NCBI RefSeq assembly: GCF_000761155.1
Contig: NZ_CP009533.1
Location: 2,604,001-2,668,000, forward strand
Direction: 5' to 3'
Length of the DNA stretch: 64,000 nt
DNA from: Pseudomonas rhizosphaerae
GTDB taxonomy: Bacteria > Pseudomonadota > Gammaproteobacteria > Pseudomonadales > Pseudomonadaceae
The notes under the pieces are model-generated. The model searched no databases. It saw nothing but the letters and a program-made list of their open reading frames with translations, and had not been told where the DNA came from. Positions within the stretch are counted from its first letter, which is position 1. Every line of letters starts with the position of its first letter. This document shows, piece by piece, positions 37,178-45,305 of the stretch. A program made the position numbers and the translations under genes.

Positions 37178-37690
37178 ATGAAGAGAACACTTGCTGCCAT
37201 CACGCTGTTGTCCCTGGCATCCTTCGGCGCGAGCGCCGCAGAACTTTCCGGAGCCTTGGGCGCGACCAGTCAGGGTGGCCTGACCGCGCGCACGGCCATT
37301 GGCTTCAACTGGGACAAGTCCTGGTGGGAGACTGACACCGGTAAGCTCACCGGCTACTGGGACCTTGGCTACACGTATTGGGAAGCGGGCGACGAAGCCG
37401 GTGGCCGGCATTCGGTCTCTTTTTCCCCAGTGTTCGTGTATGAGTTCGGCAGCGGCCACATCAAGCCGTTCGTCGAGGCAGGTATTGGTGTTGCCATGTT
37501 CACCGGCACCACGGCCGGTGATCAGAAGTTCGGCTCCTCGTTCAACTTCGAAGACCGCATCGGTGCGGGCCTGAAGATAGGCGACGATCAAAAGGTGGGC
37601 ATCCGGGCGATCCACTATTCCAATGCCGGGATCAAGGAACCCAACGACGGGATCGAGTCTTACTCGTTGTTCTATAGCCATTCCATCTAA
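37178..37690 (+). CDS. pagL: Lipid A 3-O-deacylase
   Basis: 170 aa. The signal peptide MKRTLAAITLLSLASFGASA is followed by an eight-strand outer-membrane beta-barrel. The active-site segment RAIHYSNAGIKEPNDGIES contains the catalytic His146, Ser148 and Glu160 of the PagL family. The protein ends in an aromatic/hydrophobic terminal strand (SLFYSHSI). It removes the 3-linked acyl chain from lipid A in the outer membrane. It is followed 43 bp downstream by a MarR-family gene. Confidence 0.92.
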   Translation: MKRTLAAITLLSLASFGASAAELSGALGATSQGGLTARTAIGFNWDKSWWETDTGKLTGYWDLGYTYWEAGDEAGGRHSVSFSPVFVYEFGSGHIKPFVEAGIGVAMFTGTTAGDQKFGSSFNFEDRIGAGLKIGDDQKVGIRAIHYSNAGIKEPNDGIESYSLFYSHSI

Positions 37691-37733
37691 AGGTGGCACC
37701 GGCTCAATTTCACTGCATTGATCTCAGAGCTTT

Positions 37734-38207
37734 ATGAAATCCGACGCTTCAAACACTGTCGACCCTCACTTCACCTGCGCCAGGGATGGCGCAGGCAAAG
37801 AATTGTCCTTCGCGCTGTATGGCGCAGCCAACCGCCTGGTGCGGCTGCACAAACCCTTTCTGGAGCCACTCGAGCTGACATTCCCGCAATACCTCGTGCT
37901 GTTGGAACTGTTCGCTGCTGCACCGCGTACCGTCGGCGAGCTTGGCGCCAAATTGAGTATGGAAACGGGCACGCTCACCCCCTTGCTCAAACGCCTCGAG
38001 GTATCAGGCAAGATCACCCGAACGCGTGATGCGGCGGACGAACGGCGTGTTCACGTGGCGCTCACTCCCCATGGCGAGGCGCTGCGTGCCGACACGCTGG
38101 CGGTCAGCGGACAAATTAAGTGCGCCTGCAATCTGGATGAGCGAGGGATCGTCGACTTGAAGAACGTACTTGATGCCCTCGGCTGGCCAGAGGACAAGGA
38201 CAGTTGA
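37734..38207 (+). CDS. MarR-family regulator, OhrR-like but lacking the sensor cysteine
   Basis: 157 aa. ELSFALYGAANRLVRLHKPF, LELTFPQYLVLLELF, METGTLTPLLKRLEVSGKIT and RDAADERRVHVALTPHGEAL align in order with OhrR. In OhrR the first block normally reads 'LCFALYSA', whose Cys senses organic hydroperoxides; here that residue is Ser25. A cysteine exists at residue 15 and another near the C-terminus, so the sensing chemistry must differ or be lost. No ohr gene is adjacent; pagL is the neighbour on the same strand. Confidence 0.88.
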   Translation: MKSDASNTVDPHFTCARDGAGKELSFALYGAANRLVRLHKPFLEPLELTFPQYLVLLELFAAAPRTVGELGAKLSMETGTLTPLLKRLEVSGKITRTRDAADERRVHVALTPHGEALRADTLAVSGQIKCACNLDERGIVDLKNVLDALGWPEDKDS

Positions 38208-38234
38208 AACCGTCTCGCCTTGCAAAAAAGATGC

Positions 38235-39245
38235 TCAGGGCACAGGCGTGATTTTCGGCACGGACACCGTGCCAACCTGCCACAGCTGTTCCAGCTGCGT
38301 CGTATAACTCTGGCTCATCATCTCCCGACGCATGCTCCAGTCCGGATCGGTCGGCACCGCCGCTGGCCGCAGCGTCCCCCTGCCCCAGCGGCCGTTGACC
38401 GCGTCGAGCACCTGCATCAGGCGCTCGGCAGCGGCGGGTTGGGCGCTGGCGAAAAGGTCGTCGGTGAACTCGCCGCGCTGGCACAGGCCCAGCAGGAGTA
38501 TTTCGGCCTTGCTGTAGGTGAAACCGCTGCGAAAGATGAATTCCAGGCCCTGCACCGCTGCCTTGGTCAGCAAGCGCACATCGTCGGTGGGGTACGGCAG
38601 TTGTACCACTACGCCATTGGCGTACTTGGCTTCCAGCGGGTTGAGCATGCCGGTGCGAATGCTCACACGCAGCTGGCGACACAGCGAATGCTGCGCCCGC
38701 AGCTTTTCCGAGGCCCGCATTACATAGCTGGCCACGGCTTCGCGAATCGGCGCGATCTCGGTCAGGCGCTTGCCGAACATGCGGCTGCAGCAGATTTCCT
38801 GCTTGGGCGGATCGGGATCTTCGAGCGCCAGGCACGGCGTGCCGCCCAGCTCGCGGGCGGTCTTTTCGATCACAACGCTGAAGCGGCTGCGCAGCAGGGC
38901 CGGATCGGCGCAGCTCAAGTCCCAGGCGGTGGCGATGTTCATGCCTTGCAGGTGGGCGCTCATCTTCCGCCCGATGCCCCAGACATCGCTCACCGGGGTG
39001 ACCTTCAACAGGCGATCACGGCGACCGGCTTCGCGCAGGTCCAGTACCCCGCCCAACTGTTTGTGCCATTTCTTCGCGGCGTGGTTGGCCAGCTTGGCCA
39101 AGGTCTTGGTGCCGGCAATGCCGACCCCCACCGGTATGCCAGTGCGCTGGTAGACCTTCTCGCGAATGTCGCGGCCCAGTGCGTCGTGATCCTGATGCAT
39201 ACCGGTGAGGTCGACGAACGCTTCGTCGATGCTGTACACCTCAAG
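38235..39245 (-). pseudogene. umuC: 5'-truncated umuC copy
   Basis: It encodes about 337 residues matching the intact UmuC at 44028 from [10 protein letters not shown] to the C-terminus, without internal stops. The first ~99 residues are missing, including the catalytic Asp of [17 protein letters not shown], so it cannot be an active polymerase. The frame continues into unrelated sequence up to 39281. Its last residues (QVGTVSVPKITPVP) differ from the intact copy (TVKG). No LexA box or umuD lies upstream. It is the left arm of a direct repeat around the RiPP-like insert. Confidence 0.88.
38295..39245 (+). repeat. Left 951-bp direct repeat (umuC sequence)
   Basis: It aligns without gaps to 44058-45008 at an offset of 5763 bp; I counted about 22 mismatches by hand. 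It is in the same orientation as the right copy. Confidence 0.88.
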
Positions 39246-39509
39246 CATGGTGCGCTTTGACAAGTGTCCATCGCTGAGCATCAGTCGGGGCGTTGCAAGT
39301 TCGTGTCGGTATTTTGCGAAAAATAAAACTAGACAAGCTTTCCTCTTTAAATCAGTGACTTAGTAAAAAGCACGAACAGACCCTAGTGCAAAGAGAAATA
39401 ATTTGATGCAAAGCAAAATCGCGAAGTATCGACCCACACTCTATAAATACCAACGCGTCACAAACGCGACATTTGAACAAAATCAAACTGAAAACTATTG
39501 AGGTGAACC
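39246..39509 (+). promoter_or_regulatory. AT-rich upstream region and 5' leader of the RiPP-like operon
   Basis: Sequence composition changes sharply at 39246, where homology to umuC stops. Candidate promoter elements are TTGATG (39403-39408) with TATCGA 18 bases on, or a -10-like TATAAAT at 39442-39448. A small hairpin CGCGT-CACAA-ACGCG (39454-39468) lies in the leader. AGGTGA at 39501-39506 is the ribosome site for the short peptide gene at 39510. No other gene is visible. Confidence 0.45.
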
Positions 39510-39611
39510 ATGCAAAACGTACAATTCGAAGAACTTGAAGAGCGCATATCGACCATCTCTGAGGAGAAGGCCATGTATTCTGAAGGCGAAGAGATCGAGC
39601 TGGAAAACTAA
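39510..39611 (+). CDS. Candidate RiPP precursor peptide (33 aa)
   Basis: A 33-residue, strongly acidic peptide that begins MQNVQFEELEERIS and ends EGEEIELEN. It has 13 Glu, no Cys, and a C-terminal Asn. A good ribosome site (AGGTGA) lies 3 bases before ATG 39510. An intrinsic terminator follows, then a ThiF/MccB-like gene whose N-terminus resembles a peptide-recognition (RRE/PqqD-like) domain. In microcin C systems the modified residue is a C-terminal Asn; in pantocin A the modified core is a Glu-Glu pair followed by Asn. Both features have counterparts here (Glu pairs at 18-19 and 27-28; Asn33). Assignment as substrate is inference from position, size and composition. Confidence 0.72.
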   Translation: MQNVQFEELEERISTISEEKAMYSEGEEIELEN

Positions 39612-39631
39612 TTCAGTCACCGTTCTCGGTG

Positions 39632-39660
39632 AGGGGGTGCTTAGCGCAGCCCCTTTCTTT
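39632..39660 (+). terminator. Intrinsic terminator/attenuator between precursor and ThiF gene
   Basis: AGGGG-G-TGC-TTAGC-GCA-G-CCCCT forms a hairpin with one internal G-G mismatch, followed by TTTCTTT. A second small hairpin CACCG-TTCT-CGGTG precedes it. This placement lets the precursor transcript exceed that of the enzymes, as between mccA and mccB in microcin C operons. Confidence 0.7.
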
Positions 39661-39687
39661 GTGCTAAAACATGACAGTGAGCCTGAT

Positions 39688-40812
39688 ATGAACACTAACA
39701 CCAAACCTCTTATTAAGCGATCACATCACATCATACAGGCTGACGATGGTGATATTTGTATCGGAGAGATCCCGGGAGTATCTAAGATCCTTGTCGCACC
39801 GCCAGAGTGGGTGAAAGACGTTCTCAAGAAGCTGGATGGCACCCGCACAGTGCCGCGGATTGCCAAAGAGCTAGCCCATCAAGGCGTTGAGGTAACAGAG
39901 GATGATGTCATTGCTTTTATTTCAGCACTTCAAAAAATGAATTTACTAGAAGATAACGCTCACTTTTCTAATGCATTGACCAGTGAAGAAGTCGAGCGAT
40001 ACGATCGCCAAATGCTGCAATTTTCGCTGATCGATAAAGCGTGTGTCCATTCTCACGTTTATCAGGAGCGCCTAAAGTCCAGCACTGTCGTTATGTTTGG
40101 CATGGGAGGCTGGGGAACTTGGTGCTCTCTGCTGCTTGCACTGGCCGGTATTGGAAAGCTGCGCTTGGTTGACGGCGACAATGTCGAACTATCAAACATA
40201 AACCGACAAGTCCTTTATACCACTTCAGATATTGGAAAAGAAAAAGTCATAGCGGCCAAGGAAAGGATTCACGAGTATAACCCTAATGTAAAAGTAGAAA
40301 CATTTTGTGAATTCGCCACCCCAGATCCAAAGCAAATCAGCGAACTGTTACAGGGCGTGGATTTCATAGTGCTTGCATGGGCAAGCTTAGGTTATTACCG
40401 AAAACACACACCGGAAGAAATGATCCACACCTTGGCTAGGGAGCATGGAGTTCCGGTAATGGAACTAGGAGGAGACCCACTTGAAATATCTATTGGGCCA
40501 TTATTTCTAAATGATGGGTCGCACAAGTCTTTTAAAGACGTGAAGAAATCTGCGCGGCAGACGTATTACAGCAACAATGTCAATATCGAGAAATTCCAAC
40601 GGGCTCGGCTGAAACACGATTTTCTGGACGGAGATCGGACTGTTAATGCCTGGCAAAGTGCTCCTTCTTTGTCAGCAATGGCTGGATTGGCATGTGATCA
40701 AATTGTTAAATGCATCACTGGCTACGATCGACCGGTGGTAGTCGGAAAGAGGATTTATCTATCAATGCAAACCCTAAATAAACGAGCAGAGACCGTCTTC
40801 GAATATGAATAA
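39688..40812 (+). CDS. MccB/PaaA-like ThiF-fold adenylating enzyme with N-terminal RRE-like domain
   Basis: 374 aa. Residues 1-~95 resemble a PqqD-like peptide-binding domain (CIGEIPGVSKILVAPPEWVK; LDGTRTVPRIAKELAHQGVE). The E1/ThiF domain follows: RYDRQMLQFS (104-113), the ATP loop GMGGWGTW (138-145), and VDGDNVELSNINRQVLYTTS with its adenylation Asp and Arg. The order is that of MccB, which adenylates the microcin C peptide, and of PaaA of pantocin A. The CxxC zinc pairs found in MccB are absent: the segment after IGPLFLND has no cysteine. It overlaps the oxygenase gene by 8 bp. The reaction (peptide adenylation, cyclisation or condensation) is inferred. Confidence 0.85.
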   Translation: MNTNTKPLIKRSHHIIQADDGDICIGEIPGVSKILVAPPEWVKDVLKKLDGTRTVPRIAKELAHQGVEVTEDDVIAFISALQKMNLLEDNAHFSNALTSEEVERYDRQMLQFSLIDKACVHSHVYQERLKSSTVVMFGMGGWGTWCSLLLALAGIGKLRLVDGDNVELSNINRQVLYTTSDIGKEKVIAAKERIHEYNPNVKVETFCEFATPDPKQISELLQGVDFIVLAWASLGYYRKHTPEEMIHTLAREHGVPVMELGGDPLEISIGPLFLNDGSHKSFKDVKKSARQTYYSNNVNIEKFQRARLKHDFLDGDRTVNAWQSAPSLSAMAGLACDQIVKCITGYDRPVVVGKRIYLSMQTLNKRAETVFEYE

Positions 40813-41470
40813 AGCATCAAAGTACTTTAGAGAGCACGGCTACTGTTCAATTGATCTGTTTTTACGTATTCCAGATCTTGTGCAAAAGTGTAAAGACGCG
40901 TGCGACAGTATTGAGGAACACGACTGGACCTACATCATCCACAACTCTACTGAGGAAATCGATCTGCCATACAATGTGCCTCCAGCACGCTTAAAACAGG
41001 TCAAAGCCGGCGCACTTAAAGTTTACCAAGAAGGAGGTTTTGCTTTTAGTTTTCGACGACTGACAGACTTAGAGGGTGTACCAATTCATCCCGCCATGAA
41101 ACTCTTCGACGATTACCTTACGAGAGAAGACTTCTTGGGTTTATTGTCGACGCTCTCCGGACGACTCATCGGAGCAATGGAAGTTCGCTATATCAATCGT
41201 TTCGACCAAGGTGACTTTCTAACAACTCATCGTGATCCAGGCTCAAATCTCGGAATAGCATTAAACCTAACTTCGCAGTGGAACCTAAATTTCGGCGGGT
41301 TAACTTTCATCTTAAACGAATCACAATCCTCAGTTCATGACATACTGACGCCTTCTTATGGCCGGCTATTCATATTTGATACTTCGCAACGAACAGTCCC
41401 GCATTTTGTATCAATGGTAACGGCGCCTCCAGCTCAGAACCGGATTGCCCTCATTGCTCGCTATGGTTAA
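40805..41470 (+). CDS. 2-oxoglutarate/Fe(II)-dependent oxygenase (prolyl-hydroxylase fold)
   Basis: 221 aa. The iron ligands are His142 and Asp144 in TTHRDPGSNLGIALNLT and His200 in RTVPHFVSMV; Arg213 in QNRIALIARY should bind 2-oxoglutarate. GGLTFIL between them is the usual double-stranded beta-helix strand. It starts inside the last codons of the ThiF gene, so it is translated with it. It probably hydroxylates or oxidatively processes the peptide or its modified core; an analogous oxygenase occurs in the pantocin A cluster as I recall it. Confidence 0.85.
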   Translation: MNKASKYFREHGYCSIDLFLRIPDLVQKCKDACDSIEEHDWTYIIHNSTEEIDLPYNVPPARLKQVKAGALKVYQEGGFAFSFRRLTDLEGVPIHPAMKLFDDYLTREDFLGLLSTLSGRLIGAMEVRYINRFDQGDFLTTHRDPGSNLGIALNLTSQWNLNFGGLTFILNESQSSVHDILTPSYGRLFIFDTSQRTVPHFVSMVTAPPAQNRIALIARYG

Positions 41471-42389
41471 TCTAATAATGTCTCCACTTCAAAAAAGCTT
41501 GCTCCTTATAGTAGTCATGGCCCTGATTTGGGGCGCAGGGTTGCCAGTTTCCAAGATAGGTGTGCAGACTCTGGGCGCTTGGCCATTCCGACTAGCATGC
41601 GCTTTTATCAGCGTTCTTTTCCTCTACGCAGTATTTTGGAAGCCGGTAAATAACCTCAGCACAACTTTAGATCCAATTCTTTATCTGAAGCTCTTCATCA
41701 TCGCTATTCCAAATGTTTTCCTCGTTCCGGTCTTAAACAATATAGCGCTGGAACGTCTAAGCATTTCCGATTCAACTTCCTTGATCTATACAATGCCTTG
41801 CTTCACCTCTTTTTTTGTGATGATACTCAACCGAAAGCTCGACAGCTTTTCTATTGCCTCGTTGACTTTCTGTTTAATAGGCGTCTGGTTGATTATCGGA
41901 AGCTTTCAATTCTCTTCAAGCCACTTAATTATCTTGTCAAGCGCTGTCTCTTGGTCGATCGGCTCCATAATTGCACAGAGATTAGAGACAAATATTGATT
42001 TCCGGGTGAAAGTATTTTGGCAGGTAACCTTCGGTTGTGTTTGCGCCTTCTTGGTATCCCCCCTGTTTTTAGATTGGCCCACCGAAATTGTAAAGTTCCG
42101 TAATGACTTATCATTACCTGCCGCTGTGTCGGTTTTATTTATGGGGATTGTTGGCGGTGCGGTCGTTTTTTATATTTGGTTCTATCTAATCAAGCTTCAA
42201 AGTGCGGAATACGCCAGCTACGCAACGTTATTCTCACCAATCATCTCTATTACGTTAGCCATAACATACTTTGATGAAAATCCTTCAGCTAGCACAATGA
42301 TTGGCTTTGGTTTAATTCTAATAAGTGCGCTGACCGTGAATATCTTGCGGCCTGCATGGACGTCAAGAATCCATCGAGGCACTGCATGA
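41463..42389 (+). CDS. EamA/DMT-superfamily transporter
   Basis: About 308 aa with ten hydrophobic segments. LIWGAGLPVSKIGVQTLGAW in the first helix is the EamA signature, repeated in weaker form in the second half (VSWSIGSIIAQRLETN; GIVGGAVVFYIWFYLI). The start is ATG 41463 (overlapping the oxygenase stop) or ATG 41478. It overlaps the peptidase gene as ATGA. It most likely exports the peptide-derived product and provides self-protection. Confidence 0.83.
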   Translation: MVNLIMSPLQKSLLLIVVMALIWGAGLPVSKIGVQTLGAWPFRLACAFISVLFLYAVFWKPVNNLSTTLDPILYLKLFIIAIPNVFLVPVLNNIALERLSISDSTSLIYTMPCFTSFFVMILNRKLDSFSIASLTFCLIGVWLIIGSFQFSSSHLIILSSAVSWSIGSIIAQRLETNIDFRVKVFWQVTFGCVCAFLVSPLFLDWPTEIVKFRNDLSLPAAVSVLFMGIVGGAVVFYIWFYLIKLQSAEYASYATLFSPIISITLAITYFDENPSASTMIGFGLILISALTVNILRPAWTSRIHRGTA

Positions 42390-43855
42390 CTAATCCTAAT
42401 GAAATTATTGCACTAATCAACCAACATTTTGAGAAGGATTACCAATTACGGCATGCGGTTAGGCTAGCCGAATGGGATCAATCACTTTATGTAAAATCTG
42501 CGTCGCTGGCTGCGCGAACTCAGTCGGTGGCAGCTTTAAACGCTTTGCGTCGAGATAATCTGGTCGATTTGATGAAGTCGTGCGATTTGCCTGCTGCACT
42601 TCGCTGTGCAACAACACACGACGAGTCGCGCTTCAGGGAGGTAGATCGGTATCTCCGCTGTCACACTACGGTACCTGCTGAATTGCAGGACCGCAAGACT
42701 CGAGCAACGTCCAGAGCTGAGAGTATCTGGGCTGATTGCAGGACGAGGAATGATTGGGAAAGGTATGCTCCAGCTTTATCGGCTGTTGTTGAGGTTATCC
42801 GATTGGAAGCCCAGTGTCGCGCAGAGGCTACCGGCCTAGAGCTTTACGACAGTTTGCTGGATATTCATGAGCCTGGTCTTCGCCTAGCTCAACTAAAGCC
42901 TGCGTTTGATGAGTTGAAAGCATGGGCAATTGATATTCTCGCCAACTCTAAACACGCTTCGACAGCAGTTGCTCAGCGCCAACCTTTTACGATCGATGAC
43001 AAGGAAAAGCTTTTCTTAGATATTTCTTGCGTTTTTGGGTTTGACCTCACAAGGGGTCGGATAGATTTTGGCGAGCATCCGTTTTGTGCTGGCGTACCTG
43101 AGGATACGCGGCTCATACTAAAAAAAGACTCTTCAATTCTTAATGGACTGCTTGAGGTCATCCATGAAACGGGACATGCATGTTACGAGCAGAATTTGCC
43201 TACCTCCCCTCGTGGGCACCCGATCAACCTGCCCCGGTCAGTAGGCGTGCATGAGTCTCAAAGCCTTTTTTTCGAAACCATGATCGGCCGGCATCCCGCT
43301 TTTTTGACTTACTTATCGAGGATTTTATCGGATAAGCACAAACTTCCAATTTCAGCTGACGAACTTAACCTCCACTACAACCAAACCAACCTCGGACTTA
43401 TAAGAACTGACTCGGACGAGATATCTTATATTCTCCATATAATTTTACGCTTTGAGCTAGAGCTAAAACTACTAAACCGAGAAATTGAGGTGTCTGATCT
43501 TCCAAAACACTGGAACGTACTGAGCATTGATTATTTAGGGCTATCAGCGGGGAACGATTTTCGGCTTGGCTGCATGCAAGATATTCATTGGTCTCTCGGT
43601 CTTTTTGGGTATTTTCCTTGCTATATCTTAGGCCAGATCTACGCTGCACATTTATTTAACCAGTTCACAGCCAGCCACCCAGAATATCCAAGCGATTTCT
43701 GCAACGGCAACATACGCCCTGCTTTTAATTGGTTGAAGGAACATATCTGGAGCCGTGGCAGCCATGACAAGGAACTTAGCGTTTTTATGAGCCATGAAAA
43801 AAAATTAGATACGAGGCTTTTGAGATATCTTTTAGAAAACCGTTACAAGACTTAG
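42386..43855 (+). CDS. M32-family metallocarboxypeptidase (Taq carboxypeptidase)
   Basis: 489 aa, the normal length for family M32. The zinc site is VIHETGHACYEQN (HEXXH at 260-264) with the third ligand in GVHESQS (about Glu290). MQDIHWSLGLFGYFPCYILG, then QIYAAHL, is the family's C-terminal motif. M32 enzymes trim residues from the C-terminus of peptides. ATG 42386 overlaps the transporter's stop. In this operon it could remove the C-terminal end of the modified precursor, or inactivate the product for self-protection. A housekeeping role is possible but unlikely inside a mobile, AT-rich insert. Confidence 0.87.
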   Translation: MTNPNEIIALINQHFEKDYQLRHAVRLAEWDQSLYVKSASLAARTQSVAALNALRRDNLVDLMKSCDLPAALRCATTHDESRFREVDRYLRCHTTVPAELQDRKTRATSRAESIWADCRTRNDWERYAPALSAVVEVIRLEAQCRAEATGLELYDSLLDIHEPGLRLAQLKPAFDELKAWAIDILANSKHASTAVAQRQPFTIDDKEKLFLDISCVFGFDLTRGRIDFGEHPFCAGVPEDTRLILKKDSSILNGLLEVIHETGHACYEQNLPTSPRGHPINLPRSVGVHESQSLFFETMIGRHPAFLTYLSRILSDKHKLPISADELNLHYNQTNLGLIRTDSDEISYILHIILRFELELKLLNREIEVSDLPKHWNVLSIDYLGLSAGNDFRLGCMQDIHWSLGLFGYFPCYILGQIYAAHLFNQFTASHPEYPSDFCNGNIRPAFNWLKEHIWSRGSHDKELSVFMSHEKKLDTRLLRYLLENRYKT

Positions 43856-43867
43856 GGACATTACTGT

Positions 43868-43882
43868 ACCGAAAAATTCGGT
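43868..43882 (+). terminator. Hairpin at the end of the RiPP-like operon
   Basis: ACCGAA-AAA-TTCGGT is a perfect 6-bp stem 13 bp after the peptidase stop. No strong T-tract follows, so it is a weak terminator candidate. The rest of 43883-44027 shows nothing I recognise. Confidence 0.4.
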
Positions 43883-44027
43883 GTTGCAATCGGTTTCTGC
43901 GACCACCAAGCCTACAAAATAGTAATAAGCCACTTTGCGACTGCGTTCGTGCAGCCGTTTTCACATGAGCTCGCTGCTCATCGCAGCGATAAGGATGTGC
44001 CCATGCTAGGCCCCGACGATGGGACGC

Positions 44028-45305
44028 TCACCCCTTGACCGTCCACAACTGCTCAATCTGCGTCGTATAACTCTGGCTCATCATCTCCCGACGCATGCCC
44101 CAGTCCGGATCGGTCGGCACCGCCGCCGGCCGCAATGTCCCCCTGCCCCAGCGACCGTTGACCGCGTCGAGCACCTGCATCAGGCGCTCGGCAGCGGCGG
44201 GTTGGGCGCTGGCGAAGAGGTCGTCGGTGAACTCGCCGCGCTGGCACAGGCCCAGCAGGAGTATTTCGGCCTTGCTGTAGGTGAAGCCGCTGCGAAAGAT
44301 GAATTCCAGGCCCTGCACCGCTGCCTTGGTCAGCAAGCGCACATCGTCGGTGGGGTACGGCAGTTGTACCACTACGCCATTGGCGTACTTGGCTTCCAGC
44401 GGGTTGAGCATGCCGGTGCGAATGCTCACACGCAGCTGGCGACACAGCGAATGCTGCGCCCGCAGCTTTTCCGAGGCCCGCATTACATAGCTGGCGACGG
44501 CTTCGCGAATCGGCGCGATTTCGGTCAGGCGCTTGCCGAACATGCGGCTGCAGCAGATTTCCTGCTTGGGTGGATCGGGATCTTCGAGCGCCAGGCACGG
44601 CGTGCCGCCCAGCTCGCGGGCGGTCTTCTCGATCACCACGCTGAAGCGGCTGCGCAACAGGGCCGGATCGGCGCAGCTCAGGTCCCAGGCGGTGGCGATG
44701 TTCATGCCTTGCAGGTGGGCGCTCATCTTGCGCCCGATGCCCCAGACATCGCTCACCGGGGTGACCTTCAACAGGCGATCGCGGCGACCGGCTTCGCGCA
44801 GGTCCAGCACTCCGCCCAACTGCTTGTGCCATTTCTTCGCGGCGTGGTTGGCCAGCTTGGCCAAGGTCTTGGTGCCGGCAATGCCGACCCCCACCGGTAT
44901 GCCAGTGCGCTGGTAGACCTTCTCGCGAATGTCGCGGCCCAGTGCGTCGAGGTCCTGATGCATACCGGTGAGGTCGGCGAACGCTTCGTCGATGCTGTAC
45001 ACCTCAAGGGCAGGCACCATGGACTCGATGATGCACATCACCCTTTCGCTGATGTCGCCGTACAAGGCGTAGTTGGAAGAGAATGCCACGATGCCGTGCT
45101 CGCGCAGCAGGTCCTTGATCTGGAAATACGGCGAGGCCATCTTCACCAGTGCCTTGGCCTCGGCCGACCGGGCGATCACGCAGCCATCGTTGTTGGACAG
45201 CACCACGATCGGCGTCTTCGCCAGGTCCGGGCGAAACACCCGTTCGCAACTGGCGTAGAAGCTGTTGCAATCGATCAGGGCGAAGACCGGCTCATTCTTT
45301 TTCAT
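44028..45305 (-). CDS. umuC: DNA polymerase V catalytic subunit (UmuC/RulB)
   Basis: 425 aa Y-family polymerase. Catalytic residues are Asp12 in [17 protein letters not shown] and Asp106-Glu107 in [28 protein letters not shown] and [20 protein letters not shown] (finger/palm-thumb helix-hairpin-helix) are present, and the little-finger domain and C-terminus are complete. It performs error-prone translesion synthesis under SOS control. The start overlaps the umuD end; ATG 45305 is preferred to GTG 45311. Residues 100 to the end are duplicated in the truncated copy at 38235. Confidence 0.95.
   Translation of the reverse strand: MKKNEPVFALIDCNSFYASCERVFRPDLAKTPIVVLSNNDGCVIARSAEAKALVKMASPYFQIKDLLREHGIVAFSSNYALYGDISERVMCIIESMVPALEVYSIDEAFADLTGMHQDLDALGRDIREKVYQRTGIPVGVGIAGTKTLAKLANHAAKKWHKQLGGVLDLREAGRRDRLLKVTPVSDVWGIGRKMSAHLQGMNIATAWDLSCADPALLRSRFSVVIEKTARELGGTPCLALEDPDPPKQEICCSRMFGKRLTEIAPIREAVASYVMRASEKLRAQHSLCRQLRVSIRTGMLNPLEAKYANGVVVQLPYPTDDVRLLTKAAVQGLEFIFRSGFTYSKAEILLLGLCQRGEFTDDLFASAQPAAAERLMQVLDAVNGRWGRGTLRPAAVPTDPDWGMRREMMSQSYTTQIEQLWTVKG
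44058..45008 (+). repeat. Right 951-bp direct repeat (umuC sequence)
   Basis: Partner of 38295-39245, same orientation, no gaps, about 22 mismatches by hand count. Recombination between the copies would remove 5763 bp including the whole RiPP-like operon and leave one complete umuC. Confidence 0.88.

Noticed and set aside
38220-39260. Plus-strand open frame over the truncated umuC
   Set aside because: It is the complementary shadow of umuC; the same shadow appears over the intact copy at 44019-45320.
39282-39509. Integrase or transposase remnant at the left edge of the RiPP-like insert
   Set aside because: No recombinase motif or terminal inverted repeats were found at either edge; only the umuC repeats mark the boundaries.
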